A stretch of 64,000 nt of DNA, taken from assembly GCA_010093605.1 (NCBI GenBank), contig MU004198.1, positions 1,122,456 to 1,186,455 of the forward strand, written 5' to 3'. Numbering within the stretch: position 1 is the stretch's first letter; every line of letters begins with the position of its first letter. Under the pieces are notes generated by a model. That model was not told the origin of the DNA. It searched no databases and saw only the letters and a program-made list of their open reading frames with translations. The position numbers were made by a program, and so were the translations under genes. Origin of the DNA: Lophium mytilinum. Taxonomy: Eukaryota > Ascomycota > Dothideomycetes > Mytilinidiales > Mytilinidiaceae. This document shows positions 43,376 through 55,879 of the stretch, piece after piece.

Positions 43376-45942
43376 ACTAGAAACTTAAAAGATTTAGCTA
43401 GCCGGTAGCTATATAGCTAGAACTATAGCTATTTAATAGAACTAAGATATTTAATAGTACTACTAAGGTAATACTAAGTTTACTATATTAGATTAGTTTT
43501 TTACTACTTTTAGCCGCTACTATAAAAGCGTAGATACGCCGGAGTAATACTAATACTGCTTTAATAAAATAGTATAGATAACTAGTACTTATTAGTTCTT
43601 TAATAAGCTTATTAGAGCTACTTATATATATCCTTTTAATATAGCTCTATCTAATCTTAAAGTATATTAACGTGCCTATATAGGTTTAAAACCTAGCCTT
43701 AAGTTTTATATTAATGCCTAAGTATAGACTTCTTTTAATTTTAATAAATAAATAGCGTAGATTACTACTACTAATAAGTATTAAATCTCCTAGTATAAGA
43801 GAATAAGAGACTATTAGGGCTACCTTAATACTATCTCTAGGGCTAATAAAGAATTAGATAATAATTATTTCTAAGAAACTAATATTAATTCTAATAAATA
43901 TAAATATCTAGATACTAAAGATAATGCTAAACTTAATACCTTTAAAGGTAGAAATACTACTAAATCTTAAAGATGTAGTTAAGGCTATAGTAGATATAGT
44001 AAAGGTAATACTTAATAGAATACTAATACGCGTAAGTACTATAATTATAGTAAGAAGGGCTATATTAAATATAACTATACTTAGCTAGCTAAGAAGCTAT
44101 TAAAAAACTAGGAGGGTTAGTAGCCTTAGAGTAACTAACTAATTTAAAAGATAAGACTTCTACTTTTTATAAACTTATAATAGAAAAGGATTAGCCGCCC
44201 TTTAATAATTCTTTTAACTAAATTATTATTAAATTAATAGAAGAAAGAATCTACTATCTTAACTCCCTAGGTAAATATCTTTTAGAATATAAGGAAACTT
44301 TAGAACTATCTAACTATTAGAAAAAAACTACCTTCTTAATTAACTATAGCGCTAATTCCGTCTATATATTATTAAAGCATGCTTAATATTAGCTAAAGAA
44401 TATTAAAATAATAGCCTCTAAGGTAGTTAAACTCCTCTTAGATGTAACTATAATTAGTACAAAAGCCTTAGAGATTTTATTTAAAATTTATATACTATTA
44501 GGTACTCTAACTATATATATCCTAGACCTTAAAGAGTATTAATGCATTCTTAGTATAACCTAGCTATAGTAATACTAAGCTATTATTAACTTCTTTACTA
44601 ATTCTATTACCTTATAAATGCAGGTTAGCCGCAACCTAAAGATTAAACTAGTAGCTTATTAGCTTAATATATTAAGCCCTATTATAGACCTTAGTCTTTC
44701 TAAACTAGAATACTAGGGTTTTATTAATATAATATTCTATTAGAAGTATAAGAGGCTCTTAGTAGATAAGCTTAATTCCGCTTACCTTTATATTATAAAA
44801 GCTTCTAATAAACTAATACTAGATTAGGTACTATAACCTAGCACTAATCCGCTATTAGAAGATAAGAATTTATTACCCTTAATTAATTATATTACTACTT
44901 CTATATAAGAGAAGTTTTAAGAGCTTCTTAAAAAGTATAGACCTTATTTCTATAATATTCTTCCTAATATTCTACCGCCTAAGTATAGATATAACTATTT
45001 AATTAATACTAAAGATATAAAGCTAGTAAATAATACTATATACTGCCTCTTATATTATTAAATAGAAGAATAGACCTAATAGATCTATAAGCTACTAGAA
45101 TAGGGCCTTATTTAAAAGTCTATTAGTATCTAGAGATCTCTAGTTCTTTTTATTCTAAAGCTAAATAGTAAGTAGTAAATATATATTAACTATAGAGTAC
45201 TTAATCTAGTAACCTAGAAAAATACCTACCCCCTACTATATATTAATAACTACCTATAGTTATTTAGAAAGGCTAGGTTCTTTACTAAGATTAATTTAAC
45301 CTCTAAATATTACTAGCTGCGCGTTTATTAATTAGACGTCTATAAGACTACTTTTAATATAATTAAAGAAAAATTTAAATTTCTAGTTATACCTTTTAGC
45401 CTCTATAATACTTCTACTACCTTTTAAGCTATTATAAATAATACCTTATAACTATACCTATATTAATTTATACTTATCTATATAGATAATATTATAGTAT
45501 TTTTAAAAATATTAAAAGAGTATCTTAACTACCTCTAATTATTATTTAAAGCTCTTAGAAAGAAATAACTATTTACTAAAACTAATAAGTACTTAATTAC
45601 TTAAGAAACTATTAAGTTTTATAGCTATATAGTTTCTTATAGAACTATAAAACTAATAACTAATAAACTAGATACTATTTAGTATTAGCCTATTCCTACT
45701 AATATCTATAAGGTCTAATAGTTTATTAGACTAGTAATATACTATTAAAAGTTTATTAAGAACTTTACCTATATATTAGCACCTCTCTATAAGCTTCTAA
45801 AGAAAAGTAACGCTATAATATAAAAAAAAAAGTACTAAGCTATTATATAGAATATTAGCTATTAAATTACTTTTAACTCCCTTAAGTAAAAGCTTATTAA
45901 ACGCCCTGTGCTCGCCCTTATTAACTAGTTAAAGCCCTTTTA

Positions 45943-46907
45943 NNNNNNNNNNNNNNNNNNNNNNNNNNNNNNNNNNNNNNNNNNNNNNNNNNNNNNNNNN
46001 NNNNNNNNNNNNNNNNNNNNNNNNNNNNNNNNNNNNNNNNNNNNNNNNNNNNNNNNNNNNNNNNNNNNNNNNNNNNNNNNNNNNNNNNNNNNNNNNNNNN
46101 NNNNNNNNNNNNNNNNNNNNNNNNNNNNNNNNNNNNNNNNNNNNNNNNNNNNNNNNNNNNNNNNNNNNNNNNNNNNNNNNNNNNNNNNNNNNNNNNNNNN
46201 NNNNNNNNNNNNNNNNNNNNNNNNNNNNNNNNNNNNNNNNNNNNNNNNNNNNNNNNNNNNNNNNNNNNNNNNNNNNNNNNNNNNNNNNNNNNNNNNNNNN
46301 NNNNNNNNNNNNNNNNNNNNNNNNNNNNNNNNNNNNNNNNNNNNNNNNNNNNNNNNNNNNNNNNNNNNNNNNNNNNNNNNNNNNNNNNNNNNNNNNNNNN
46401 NNNNNNNNNNNNNNNNNNNNNNNNNNNNNNNNNNNNNNNNNNNNNNNNNNNNNNNNNNNNNNNNNNNNNNNNNNNNNNNNNNNNNNNNNNNNNNNNNNNN
46501 NNNNNNNNNNNNNNNNNNNNNNNNNNNNNNNNNNNNNNNNNNNNNNNNNNNNNNNNNNNNNNNNNNNNNNNNNNNNNNNNNNNNNNNNNNNNNNNNNNNN
46601 NNNNNNNNNNNNNNNNNNNNNNNNNNNNNNNNNNNNNNNNNNNNNNNNNNNNNNNNNNNNNNNNNNNNNNNNNNNNNNNNNNNNNNNNNNNNNNNNNNNN
46701 NNNNNNNNNNNNNNNNNNNNNNNNNNNNNNNNNNNNNNNNNNNNNNNNNNNNNNNNNNNNNNNNNNNNNNNNNNNNNNNNNNNNNNNNNNNNNNNNNNNN
46801 NNNNNNNNNNNNNNNNNNNNNNNNNNNNNNNNNNNNNNNNNNNNNNNNNNNNNNNNNNNNNNNNNNNNNNNNNNNNNNNNNNNNNNNNNNNNNNNNNNNN
46901 NNNNNNN
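45943..46907. other. Assembly gap, 965 unknown bases
   Basis: A run of N falls inside the outer gypsy fossil, between its reverse transcriptase and integrase remnants. The true length may differ. Confidence 1.
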
Positions 46908-47429
46908 CTTATAAAGCTAATAATTAATTAAGATATAGCTATATAGAATATCTAGTTACTAGCTATAGTATATATAATATATACTTAGAATACCTTCTAT
47001 AGCTATACTCCCTACTACCTTATATATAGTAGATATCCTTAAGTACCTAATAATACTTTAGTACTAGTTCTTAATAAAACTATAGATAAAGAAGCTAAAT
47101 TAGAGCATTATTTAGCCTATATTAGAAAAGTTTAATACACGTATATACTAGTAGAAGATTAGCTACTAAAGAAAGTAATTATAGTAGGCCTATAGAATCT
47201 ATAACCTCTATCTAAGAAGTATCTAGTTACTTAATAGAAGATTAGTTTCTAGGCACTTCTTTAAAATAAGGTTAAGAGAAAATTTAGAGTAAAATAGTTT
47301 AGTCTATTTAAAATTATTACTACTTATCCTCTTAGTATCTATACGCTTTAAACGCCTACTAATTAAGTATTAAAGAACCTTATTTATAGTAATAGATTAG
47401 TAAATACACGCATTAATACTTATATAAAG

Positions 47430-50400
47430 TTTTAGAACTAAGAAGACTCTAAATATAGCTTAGAATATTCTAATAATATATTAGAAGATAACTAAGTACT
47501 TTAAAACTAAGAGGATTTTAATAATACTAATAAAGAGCATACTATATATTAAGAAGAAATTAAACCTAGTAATAATACTATCGCGGATGCATTAAATATA
47601 AACAACGCTAATAGAAAGCTATAGTCTAAGTTTACTATAATTTCTAAAGTAGAATAGAATTAAAAGATTACTAAATATTAATTAAAATAGTAGTATAAGG
47701 GCGCGGAGCTCTTCTAGAAAGGGGAGAAGAATACTTAGAAACCGCCTAAACTAAAGCTATATTAAATACTAAGAGATTTTAAAAAAAGAGTTCTTAAGAG
47801 AGACTAATAGGCTACTAAGAAAAAGAAACCTAAAAAGGGTTAATTAACTATTATACTAGTATAGGTTACTAGCTTTATAGTTATATAATATAAAGATGTA
47901 GGTAAGACTACTATAAATACCTATTAGAAAGTTTATATATATAAGCCGGAAATAAGTTAAAATAAGCTTAATATTCTATAGGGAACTAGTAATTATATAG
48001 TACCTATAGAATAACCTAATAATGCATTAGTGCTAGCTATAGATACTAATAATAGAGAACTATTAGAAATAGCTTAAGATAGTAATAGAATATCTAAGAG
48101 TATAAATACTACTATTTAATTACCTAATACTACGCACTAAGATAATAATAAGTATAATAGAGATACTATTATTATATAGCTAAGGGGTAATGCTATTATT
48201 TAAACTAATAATACTATAGAGCTATAGAATAAAGGAATTAACTTAAGAGCTAAGAATACTAAAATGCGCATAAATAATAAGTCCTTAAATAAGAATGCTA
48301 ACTCTAATATTTAATTAGAGAGCTCCTCTAGTAGTAATACTAGTATAATAGATATTAAAGATAATAAAAATACTAGTAGTAATTATAAGTTAGATTTAGA
48401 TAGTAATTTTAATGCATCTATAATATAACCTACTTAAGCTCTTAATATAGAGTTGCGCGGAAGAAAGTATAAAAAAGCTTAAATAGCGCTTCTATTCTAA
48501 GCTAATAGAGTATTAGAAGAACTCTATATATTTATTACCTAGATTTTCTTTATTAATTTAGATTTAAGCGTTTAATTCTTTATTATTACTTATTTAGCTA
48601 TATTTTATCTTTAGAGAATTAAAAAGATAATAAATTTAAGAACCTATATTAAAGATTAACTAAGCTAAGCTTATACTTCTATTATACTTAACCCTTTTTA
48701 TATCTAGAAGGGGAGAGAAAATTAACACTTTTCTATTAATACTAGCTAAGCTAATATACTCTTAGTCCTTCTAGATAGCTATTCTACTACTAGAACTTCT
48801 TCTACTAGAACTTCTATAGCTACTACTACTACTAGAATAGCTATTATTATTCTTCTAAGGCTATTTTAAAGGCGCGCTCTAAGTTAATATATTTTAGCTA
48901 TACTTACTAGCTCTATTCTTTTAGAAAATAGTATTTAGAGAGCCTATTTAATACTAAGTAGAGTTTAAAGAGGTCTCTCTAGTAAAGTTATTATTATTAC
49001 TAATAGATAACTAGAATAAGCGGCAGCTTAATAGTATATTAGAAGTAGGCTCTTAGAAGCACTATAAAGAACCTAAAGAAGAATAATAAAAGATTAAAAA
49101 AGTTAAAGAAGTTAAAGGCTAAGTAGAAGAGGTTAGAGAGTATTACCTTAGATCTTAAGTACTAGAACCTAAAGTAGCTATATTTTCTAAATCTAATATA
49201 GCTGCGGATAATTACTAAAAGCTAGATCTTAAACTAGAAGCCTAAGTAGAGGTACTACTAGAGCCCTATAGATAATATTAAGCTATTAAAGATTTAAAAG
49301 TATAAGAAATACCTAGATTATATAGTAGTATAGTAGTCTTTCTTTAAATTAATTCTATTAGTAGCTATATAGCTAAGGCTAAGTATACTATATTTTTAGC
49401 TAGGTTCTTAAGAGATTCTTAGTTATAAAGAGAAGATATAAACTTAGTAATATTATAGTAACCTTATTAAATATAAGCTCTAGTAGTCTTTTAATAAGCT
49501 ATTAAAGTCTACCCTTTTATAATAGGTATTAGCTAAGTTTTAAGATACTCTAAAAGTAAGGCTAAACTTACTTTAGAATAAATAAGTTCTCTTACTACTC
49601 TACTAATAATATTCTATATAGAATTCTTAGTAGAAAGGAGAACTATTTAGATTATAAGCCTAAATATATTTACTAAACTAATAGTCTTCTAAGAATATTC
49701 TTAAGTAGTAGTTGCAGGCCCTAAAGGTAGAAGAAGCCCTAGAATTCTTACTATAATCTACTCTTAAGCCTAAATATTATTTAAGAAGGCCTATAAAGTA
49801 TAAAGTATAGCTATAGTTTTTATTTAAAATTAGTTTATTATTTCTAATATTACTAAGAAACTCTTAAAGTAGTATATTTCTCTAAGCTCTACTACTACCT
49901 TTAAACTTTAGAGAGTATTTAGCATAGTTTAAATAATTAGAAGCTATAGTATAGTATTAGAAGGCTTAAGAAAGTAGAATAAAGTTATTAAAGGCTATTA
50001 GCTATATATAGTATAGATTATAGAACCTCTAGACTATTAAGAGGTTAATAATTAATATAAGTATAATAGTAACTAGATCTTATTAGCTTTATTAAGAGAA
50101 AGAGCTAAACTATTATTAAAAACTTACTATAGGCCTATAAGGCTTTATAAGCTAAGATACCTAAGAATTTATAAGAGCGCGGAACCTTATAACTATAACT
50201 AGGGTCTAAAGAATTATTACCTCTATTTCTACCTCTTTCTAAATAAAGTAAGCTAGAGGCTATAGAACCCGGCTAGGTATTAAGTAATATTATAATACTA
50301 ACTTAGAGTAAAAAGAAGTAGCCTAGAAGCTAAGAGAGAGAAAGTCCTAATAAAAGAATTAATAAAGAAAGATAATAGTAATAAGAAGAGAAGCTATAAG

Positions 50401-51031
50401 AGTCTTTAATAAACCTTTAAAGATAAGAGAAGCTTAAATCTTAAAGGAAAAAGTTAAGTATAGAAGAAAAAGTATAAAAGCATTAAGAAGGCCTTATATA
50501 TACTCTAGATTCTTAAATCTATTACTTCTAGATTACTACTTACTGCTCTATAATATACTAATAGCTTTTTAAACCTATATAATATTATAAGCTTCTTACT
50601 AGATTATAAGAAACTTTATAAGATTTCTAATAAGCCTATTATTAGCTATTATAGCTTTAATTACACATTAGAACCTAATACGCGCTAGTATACTAATATT
50701 TATATTATCTTATAATTCCCTCTATTATAAATACTTTATAATCTCTTCTAATTCTTTCTTACTATTAAGCTATTAAATATTCTAATACCTCTATTATTTC
50801 CTACTAATATAGTAGTAGACCTCTAAAGAATTCTAAACCCCTCTTAGGTAATATTACTATAATATTACTATCTACTAATATACCTTTTATAGTATTATAT
50901 GCCCTTAAAAGCTTTAAAGCTTCTAAAGAAGCTAATAGCCTAATATACTAATAATATATAGTATAAAGTAGTAAGTATAATATACTATTATAAATATAAT
51001 TTAATAGTAAATTAGATTTAGAAGGAGAGAA
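47430..51031. other. Unassigned AT-rich stretch between integrase remnant and right LTR
   Basis: About 3.6 kb of RIP-degraded sequence follows the integrase tail. That is much more than a usual gypsy 3' region. Parts with a polar, Lys/Glu-rich look (about 49000-49300 and 50270-50480) could be an extra reading frame or another repeat without recognisable LTRs. I cannot assign it. Confidence 0.4.
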
Positions 51032-51236
51032 TATAGAATTCTTAATATATAGTTAATATTTAGATATTATATATATAATATATAGATCTACTATAGAAAC
51101 GCTTTTCTATATAGATTTAGTATAATTAAGGCCTATATAGGCCTCTCTAATATATATATAGCCTAGCTAGATTTCTATATAGAATTAATATCTATTATTC
51201 TCTAAATTCTTATATTATGTAATTGGAAATATTATA
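51032..51236 (+). repeat. Right LTR of the outer gypsy fossil
   Basis: Partner of 33841-34045. A purine-rich tract (GAAGGAGAGAA) lies immediately upstream. Confidence 0.9.
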
Positions 51237-52001
51237 TAGGCGATGCAAATAAATGCCGATGAGTAGCAGAACGAGCATGAAGACCGGAAGCCATATCCAG
51301 TTGATGTAGAGCAAAACAGAATGAGCCGTGGGACCCATCCCGTTCCAAAACATAGCAGGAGTTTTGTCGTCCAGGGCTTTGATCTGTATTGAAGCTGCCG
51401 AAGCCATGGCCTGGGATAGCAATGGAATTACGAGGCCGCCACTCAACGTCCAAAACTTGATTTTGCGCCTCTCATGAAAGTATATCCCAAAGATGAGCGA
51501 TTGTAGAAGTGTATGCATACTTCCCTGCCACACTATGGTCATTGCCGCACCGTACTGGGCCATGATCTCGTCCGCAGCCTGGTTTTCTAAGCGTACAGCA
51601 TGCCGTACTTGCTGGATTCGACGTATGAGGTCAAGAGCAGCGTAGTTGGTGGCAATAACGAAGCCGAGAGTATTAGAATCCAGTTTGGACCGCTTTTCCG
51701 TGAACACACGGTACCAGGAGCCAACTACCCAAAGCATCCAAGCCGCCCACGCCCCTGGTCCATAGAAACCGCTGACTTTGGAAACCCCTAGTGGGTCGGG
51801 TGGTGCTGACGATATATATAAGTAGACTGGTAGATTTGTGGGCGTCCCGGTGGATGATGAAGATGAGGTTCCTGTTGAAGTGGCCTGACGCTCCGCGCTT
51901 GCCACAGGATCTGGGGCCGGAAACAACTCTATCAAGAGGATGGAGAATGTGAGGGCAAGCAGAAGCAAACTGATAGAATAAGATCTCTCGAGAAGAGTCA
52001 T
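51237..52001 (-). pseudogene. Membrane-family copy B, 5' half
   Basis: The ATG at 52001 opens a signal-anchor or signal peptide (SYSISLLLLALTFSILLIEL). A Ser/Thr linker follows, then PPDPLGVSKVSGFYGPGAWA and helices containing LGFVIATNYAALDLI and YGAAMTIVWQG. The frame is open up to the retrotransposon LTR, where coding homology stops at IGIYLHRL. The rest of the gene is at 33225-33840. It is head-to-head with copy C, 647 bp apart. Everything outside the element looks free of RIP, so degradation did not spread detectably into this flank. Confidence 0.85.
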
Positions 52002-52648
52002 TTGGTCTAAGATTATAGAATTCAGACGATGGAGAGAAGCAGGTTGGAAGAGGAAGTCCGCGGGGGACGATGCAGCTGAGTGTGGCTGTGATATCAACCC
52101 CTGCACCAACAGGACCACCAGATACACCAACGACTACTGTGGTATCCGGCGTATCTTTTGTATGTGGGGACGAAGGCAGCGTCAACCACAGGGGATTAAA
52201 ACCCTGACCGAAACAAGGGTTCTCACCAATCGACTCTTCAGCATTTACCGCATCTTCCCACGTCTGGTGACCTAGCGTCAAAATCAAGCCACAGAATTAC
52301 CGCATGGGGTAACAATCCCGGACACCTTTAGGTGCCAATTCCAAACCTCTTTCGCTAACCTTTGGATTGAAGCTGCAGTGTATCTTCAAATTCTATATCT
52401 GTGCGATATTTTTTCACTTCAGGCAAACAAGTTTCCCCTAAAGATGTCCTCTCTCATGTCAATTTGTGGCGTCAGGTTCCATGACCACGTATTCTGCAAG
52501 CCAAAAGCGTAGTCTAGCCGCGCCGAATCCCGCACGTAACTTCAGCCCTCAGCCTTCCTCTGAAATCTTGAAACGCAAGCAAAGAAACCTAGAATACATC
52601 TCTTCCCTTCCTCAAACTTCAATCTCAAGAGTCAATATTCACGTCAAC
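52002..52648. other. Intergenic between head-to-head copies B and C
   Basis: The starts of two family members face away from each other across 647 bp, so this is a potential shared promoter. No clear TATA box. Longer frames reaching into it from both genes lack supporting features. Confidence 0.5.
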
Positions 52649-53980
52649 ATGTTAACATCATCACTTCTCTTCCTTTTCATTACATCAGCCTCTCTCGCAG
52701 AGCCATTAAGCCCACATCCTACGATATCAAAGCCGTCTCTTCAAGCTCCGACCCCAAGCTCAACCATCAACACACTCGCGTCGTCTCCAACATCAAGCTT
52801 ATTCTACATGCAACTGCCAATCCACCCCACACCACCAGACCCGCTAGGCATCGCTCAAGTCAGCGGCTTCTATGGCCCCGGCGCATGGGCCGCCTTCATC
52901 CTCTGAATCCTAGGCTCCTGGTACCGCCTCTCCGCAAACCGCAACAACCTCGTTGAACGCAAAAAAATCGATGCCAATGCAGGCGCATTTCTCCTCGCAA
53001 CCAACTGCGCAGCCATCGACCTCCTGCGCCGCGTTCCCTCCTGCTTAGAATCATCGCAAGTCGACCCCAGCGCTGTAGACGGTGAGAAAGAGATGGGCAG
53101 CTTCGGAGCAGCCATCATCATCGTGTGGGTCGGCACCGCGAACTCATGGGCCCAAAGCTGGATGATGCTGGAGTGGGAGATGTTGGCCGAGTTTGTAGAG
53201 GACGTTCACTCGTTCAGAGCGTTAACTCTTATCGTTGGTCAATTCTTACCGTCAGTAGCCCTGGCAACGGTGTCCTTAATCTCTTGGGTCCTACTCGGGG
53301 GTGGTCTCGATAGAATACCGGCGATATACTGGCAGGGGTCGTCCGCGGAGGTGCAGTGGGTGTTCTCCCAAACCGCGCTCTCGCCCGGTGTGCTGATGTA
53401 CGGCGCGTACTGGTTCTGCCTTGTCTACGCCTTGTGCACGTGTTTTTCTAAACCGGTGAGGTTTCGCGCAGGAAGAGTTTCCGGGCTGTTTGTTTTGATT
53501 ATCGTGGTCCTCGGCCCTCCGTTACTTTTCTTCTTCGTGGCAAGATCGTATTCGCTTTCGTATCTCAGGATATGTTTTCTTCCCGTTGCCATTGTGCTCA
53601 CTTCTACTTTATGTATGGTGTTACCCTGCTACGTCCTACTTTACGTTCTAAAGCAATTTTCGAGCTTTGTTTTCACACGGGGCCACACGTTTGATGAGGC
53701 ATGTTTTTTCATGCCTTGCGCGCCGCAGTCTTTGCTAGAGATGGACCAGGTTTTCGATCTTGTTGTCGGAGTTTTCTTGCTTGTAATCACTGAAGTCGCG
53801 CCATCAATTCTGGAAAGGCGACGCGAAAAACGCAAGTTCAAAGAGGAAGTTGAGAAGCGGATCGAGGCTGCTATAAAGGAAAGAACAAGCTCCAACATTG
53901 GAACGACGCATACCAGTCATACGGACGTAGATAGTATCAGTCGGAGGACCAATTCGGGAATGACCAGACAGATAGTCTAG
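52649..53980 (+). pseudogene. Membrane-family copy C, one in-frame stop
   Basis: The ATG at 52649 starts a signal peptide (MLTSSLLFLFITSASLAEP), a Ser/Pro/Thr linker, and the family block IAQVSGFYGPGAWAAFIL. At codon 86 (52904-52906) there is a TGA where copies A and B have TGG (Trp); the frame then stays open to 53980, for 443 codons in total. Six or more further helices follow, then ACFFMPCAPQSLLEMDQVF, a basic region (ERRREKRKFKEEVEKR) and SISRRTNSG near the end. A single stop in an otherwise clean frame suggests recent loss, readthrough or a sequencing error. No intron fits around the stop. Confidence 0.75.
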
Positions 53981-54633
53981 ATTACAATCAATCAATCTAT
54001 CAGGGCCAAAAAGAGGAAGTTACTTCGAACTCCTCTGATAAGAAATTAAGCAGTATCTACTGTGCGGCCACCATCCTCTCTCTCTTTTGTTCTCGTCCAT
54101 ACCAGTTTCCCCCCTTGCCACACACCATCACCTCCCACCATCTCTTGATCTACCCTCGCGCTCTCGTCCTTCCCTCTACTTGGCTATCCTCCATCTTCCA
54201 TTGCATATCTCAATCCCAACCCTACCTTTATTCCAATATCCCCGCTCAACTCCACACATCGCCAACCCAAAACTACGCGAGACCACAATTGCAGTCACAG
54301 CGCAAAAAGATACAAAACCGCCTGCTACGAACAAGGGATTTTCAGTCCTTGAAATCCTTGATAATCCTAGAAGCCTAGAAACCTAGAAACCTAGAGAAAG
54401 GTAGCTTCGAAGAAGCACCTGAACTGCGACACTGAGTAAATGTCGCAATTCCCCCCGAAGGGGACTCGGTGGGCCGAATAATTAGGTATGCATAGGTGAG
54501 GTGGAGTCGGCAGGTTGGAAATTAGTTCGCACGAAGGCTCTGAATCGAAATACTTCCCAACAGCGTACACGAGGAACGTATCCGAGGTATGAGATTACCA
54601 TGGCTAGTTACCCCGCGTGGTGTTCTATTACGC
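53981..54633. other. Intergenic, convergent, pyrimidine-rich
   Basis: Between the 3' ends of copy C and the Cys-rich gene. 54060-54250 is CT-rich. A short tandem run of CCTAGAAA-type units lies at about 54370-54396. The plus-strand frame at 54087-54386 is low-complexity and not called. Confidence 0.45.
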
Positions 54634-55879
54634 CTACCCAGTCTTCCGATCAACCGGCCACTCCTCCTCTCTAGAGCTCCTCCCAGCTTCATCTCCTGCC
54701 TCCCGTCCCACCTCCCCTCCACCCCCTCTATCCCCATCCTCAACCCCCCCCCCCTCCACCTCCGCAAGCCCCCCTCTCCCCCCCTCCGCCTTCCTCTCCC
54801 CAGCCCCCATCTCCACCGCCCCCGTCTCCGCACTCATCTCAAACACCGGCACGCCCCCAATCTCCCTCCTCTCGCCTCCCTGCTTCCCTCTTATCCACGC
54901 CAAAAAACCTCCGGAGCCTTCAAACTCTTCCCGGGCACCCCCGGAATCGATCTCCACCGGCGACGCCATCCGCCTGCGCCCTTTCCGCGAGCGGCGGCGG
55001 AGAAACACGAGGAGGGCGAGGAGAGCGAGGACGACGGCGCCGCCGACGCTGGCGCCGGCCGCGATGGCGGGGGTGTTTGTGTGGTGGGAGGTGCTAGGGG
55101 AGGAGGGGGTGGTCGAGGAGGGGGAGCTGGCGGAGATGGTGGTGGTTATGATGGTGCCGGAGAGGGTGATTGTGGTGAGGATGGGGGTGGGGGAGGAGGT
55201 TGAGGGGTTTGGCGTTGTGTGGATGGACCCTGTGGGGTTTGAAGCCGCGGAGTTGGTGCTCGCGGGATTCGAGGCTGGAGAGGTAGGGTTTGAATCGGAG
55301 GATTGTGTTGAAGCCAGGGGGGTTGACGCAGCGGATGCTCTCAAGGGAGCAGAGAACACCTGTGTTTGCTGGATCGTCGCCGTTGACTTGATGTTTGGAT
55401 CACCGCCCTGCATCGCCGTGGTGTAGATCGAGGGATCGCCTAGGGTCAAGAAGGTGGTGTCTGGGTTGTCGCAGCAGTCTTGCGAGCTGCAGCAGTATTT
55501 GCCATTGCCGCAGTAAGTCACAGATTCATCGCCGGTTGTGTATTCTAGCATCGTTAGCGACTGGATTTTAGAACATCTGGAATTTTTTGTATGTACCTGA
55601 CTTGCAGAAACTGGGGCAGTTTCCCCATCCTTTATCGTTGCAACCGCCTCGTTGCAGTCGCAAAGGATTCGTGTATCGAGGGTCTTGGCAAAGGCCGTTG
55701 CTGAGGCAGTAGAAACCCTCGGAGCAGCAAACGGAGTCGTTGTTGGGATCACACGGAAGGTCGGACGAGGTGCTACCGTCCGGATTGAAACATGTCGACT
55801 CGATCAACGTTGAATTTAGAAGTAAGAAGAGAAGAAAAGACGAGACGACTGCCGTCGCAGAGCTCCGGGCACGCAACAT
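54634..55879 (-). CDS. Single-pass membrane protein with Cys-rich ectodomain
   Basis: Two exons, 55879-55597 and 55544-54634, give about 397 aa; the 52 nt intron has a GTACAT donor and a GCTAAC branch. The ATG at 55879 opens a signal peptide (VVSSFLLFLLLNSTLIES). Residues 25-125 hold about 16 Cys in CC and C-x5-C patterns (CDPNNDSVCCSEGFYC, KYCCSSQDCCDN). A Ser/Thr/Pro-rich stalk follows, then one helix (VGGAVVLALLALLVFL) and an RRRSRKGRRR stop-transfer run. The cytosolic tail is very rich in Gly and Glu. This layout is widespread in Pezizomycotina and recalls WSC/Mid2-type wall sensors, although the Cys pattern is not WSC. Probably a plasma-membrane surface protein. Confidence 0.8.

Larger units (their letters stand above)
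33841..51236 (+). mobile_element. Ty3/gypsy LTR retrotransposon fossil, RIP-degraded, carrying a nested element
   Basis: Ends: 205-bp direct repeats at 33841-34045 and 51032-51236, flanked by a 4-5 bp target duplication (ATAGG). A purine tract directly precedes the right repeat, as expected of a plus-strand element. Parts in plus-strand order, recognisable despite decay: a zinc-knuckle end of gag near 44030-44080, an aspartic protease region near 44330, reverse transcriptase about 45000-45540, an assembly gap, and the tail of integrase about 47270-47400. This order is that of Ty3/gypsy. A second element sits inside its first part. Its own length without the insert is about 9.5 kb. The coding parts carry dozens of breaks and cannot function; the ends look complete. 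Age: old enough for saturating RIP. Confidence 0.85.

Noticed and set aside
33841-51236. CRISPR array, Starship or giant mobile element
   Set aside because: There are no spaced short repeats and no tyrosine recombinase captain gene; the boundaries are LTRs with short target duplications.
54087-54386. 99-codon frame of Ser/Pro/Leu-rich sequence
   Set aside because: It comes from a CT-rich tract, with overlapping frames of equal quality and no motif.
54360-54400. Telomere-like repeat (CCTAGAAA run)
   Set aside because: Only three to four imperfect units, not TTAGGG, and interior to gene space.
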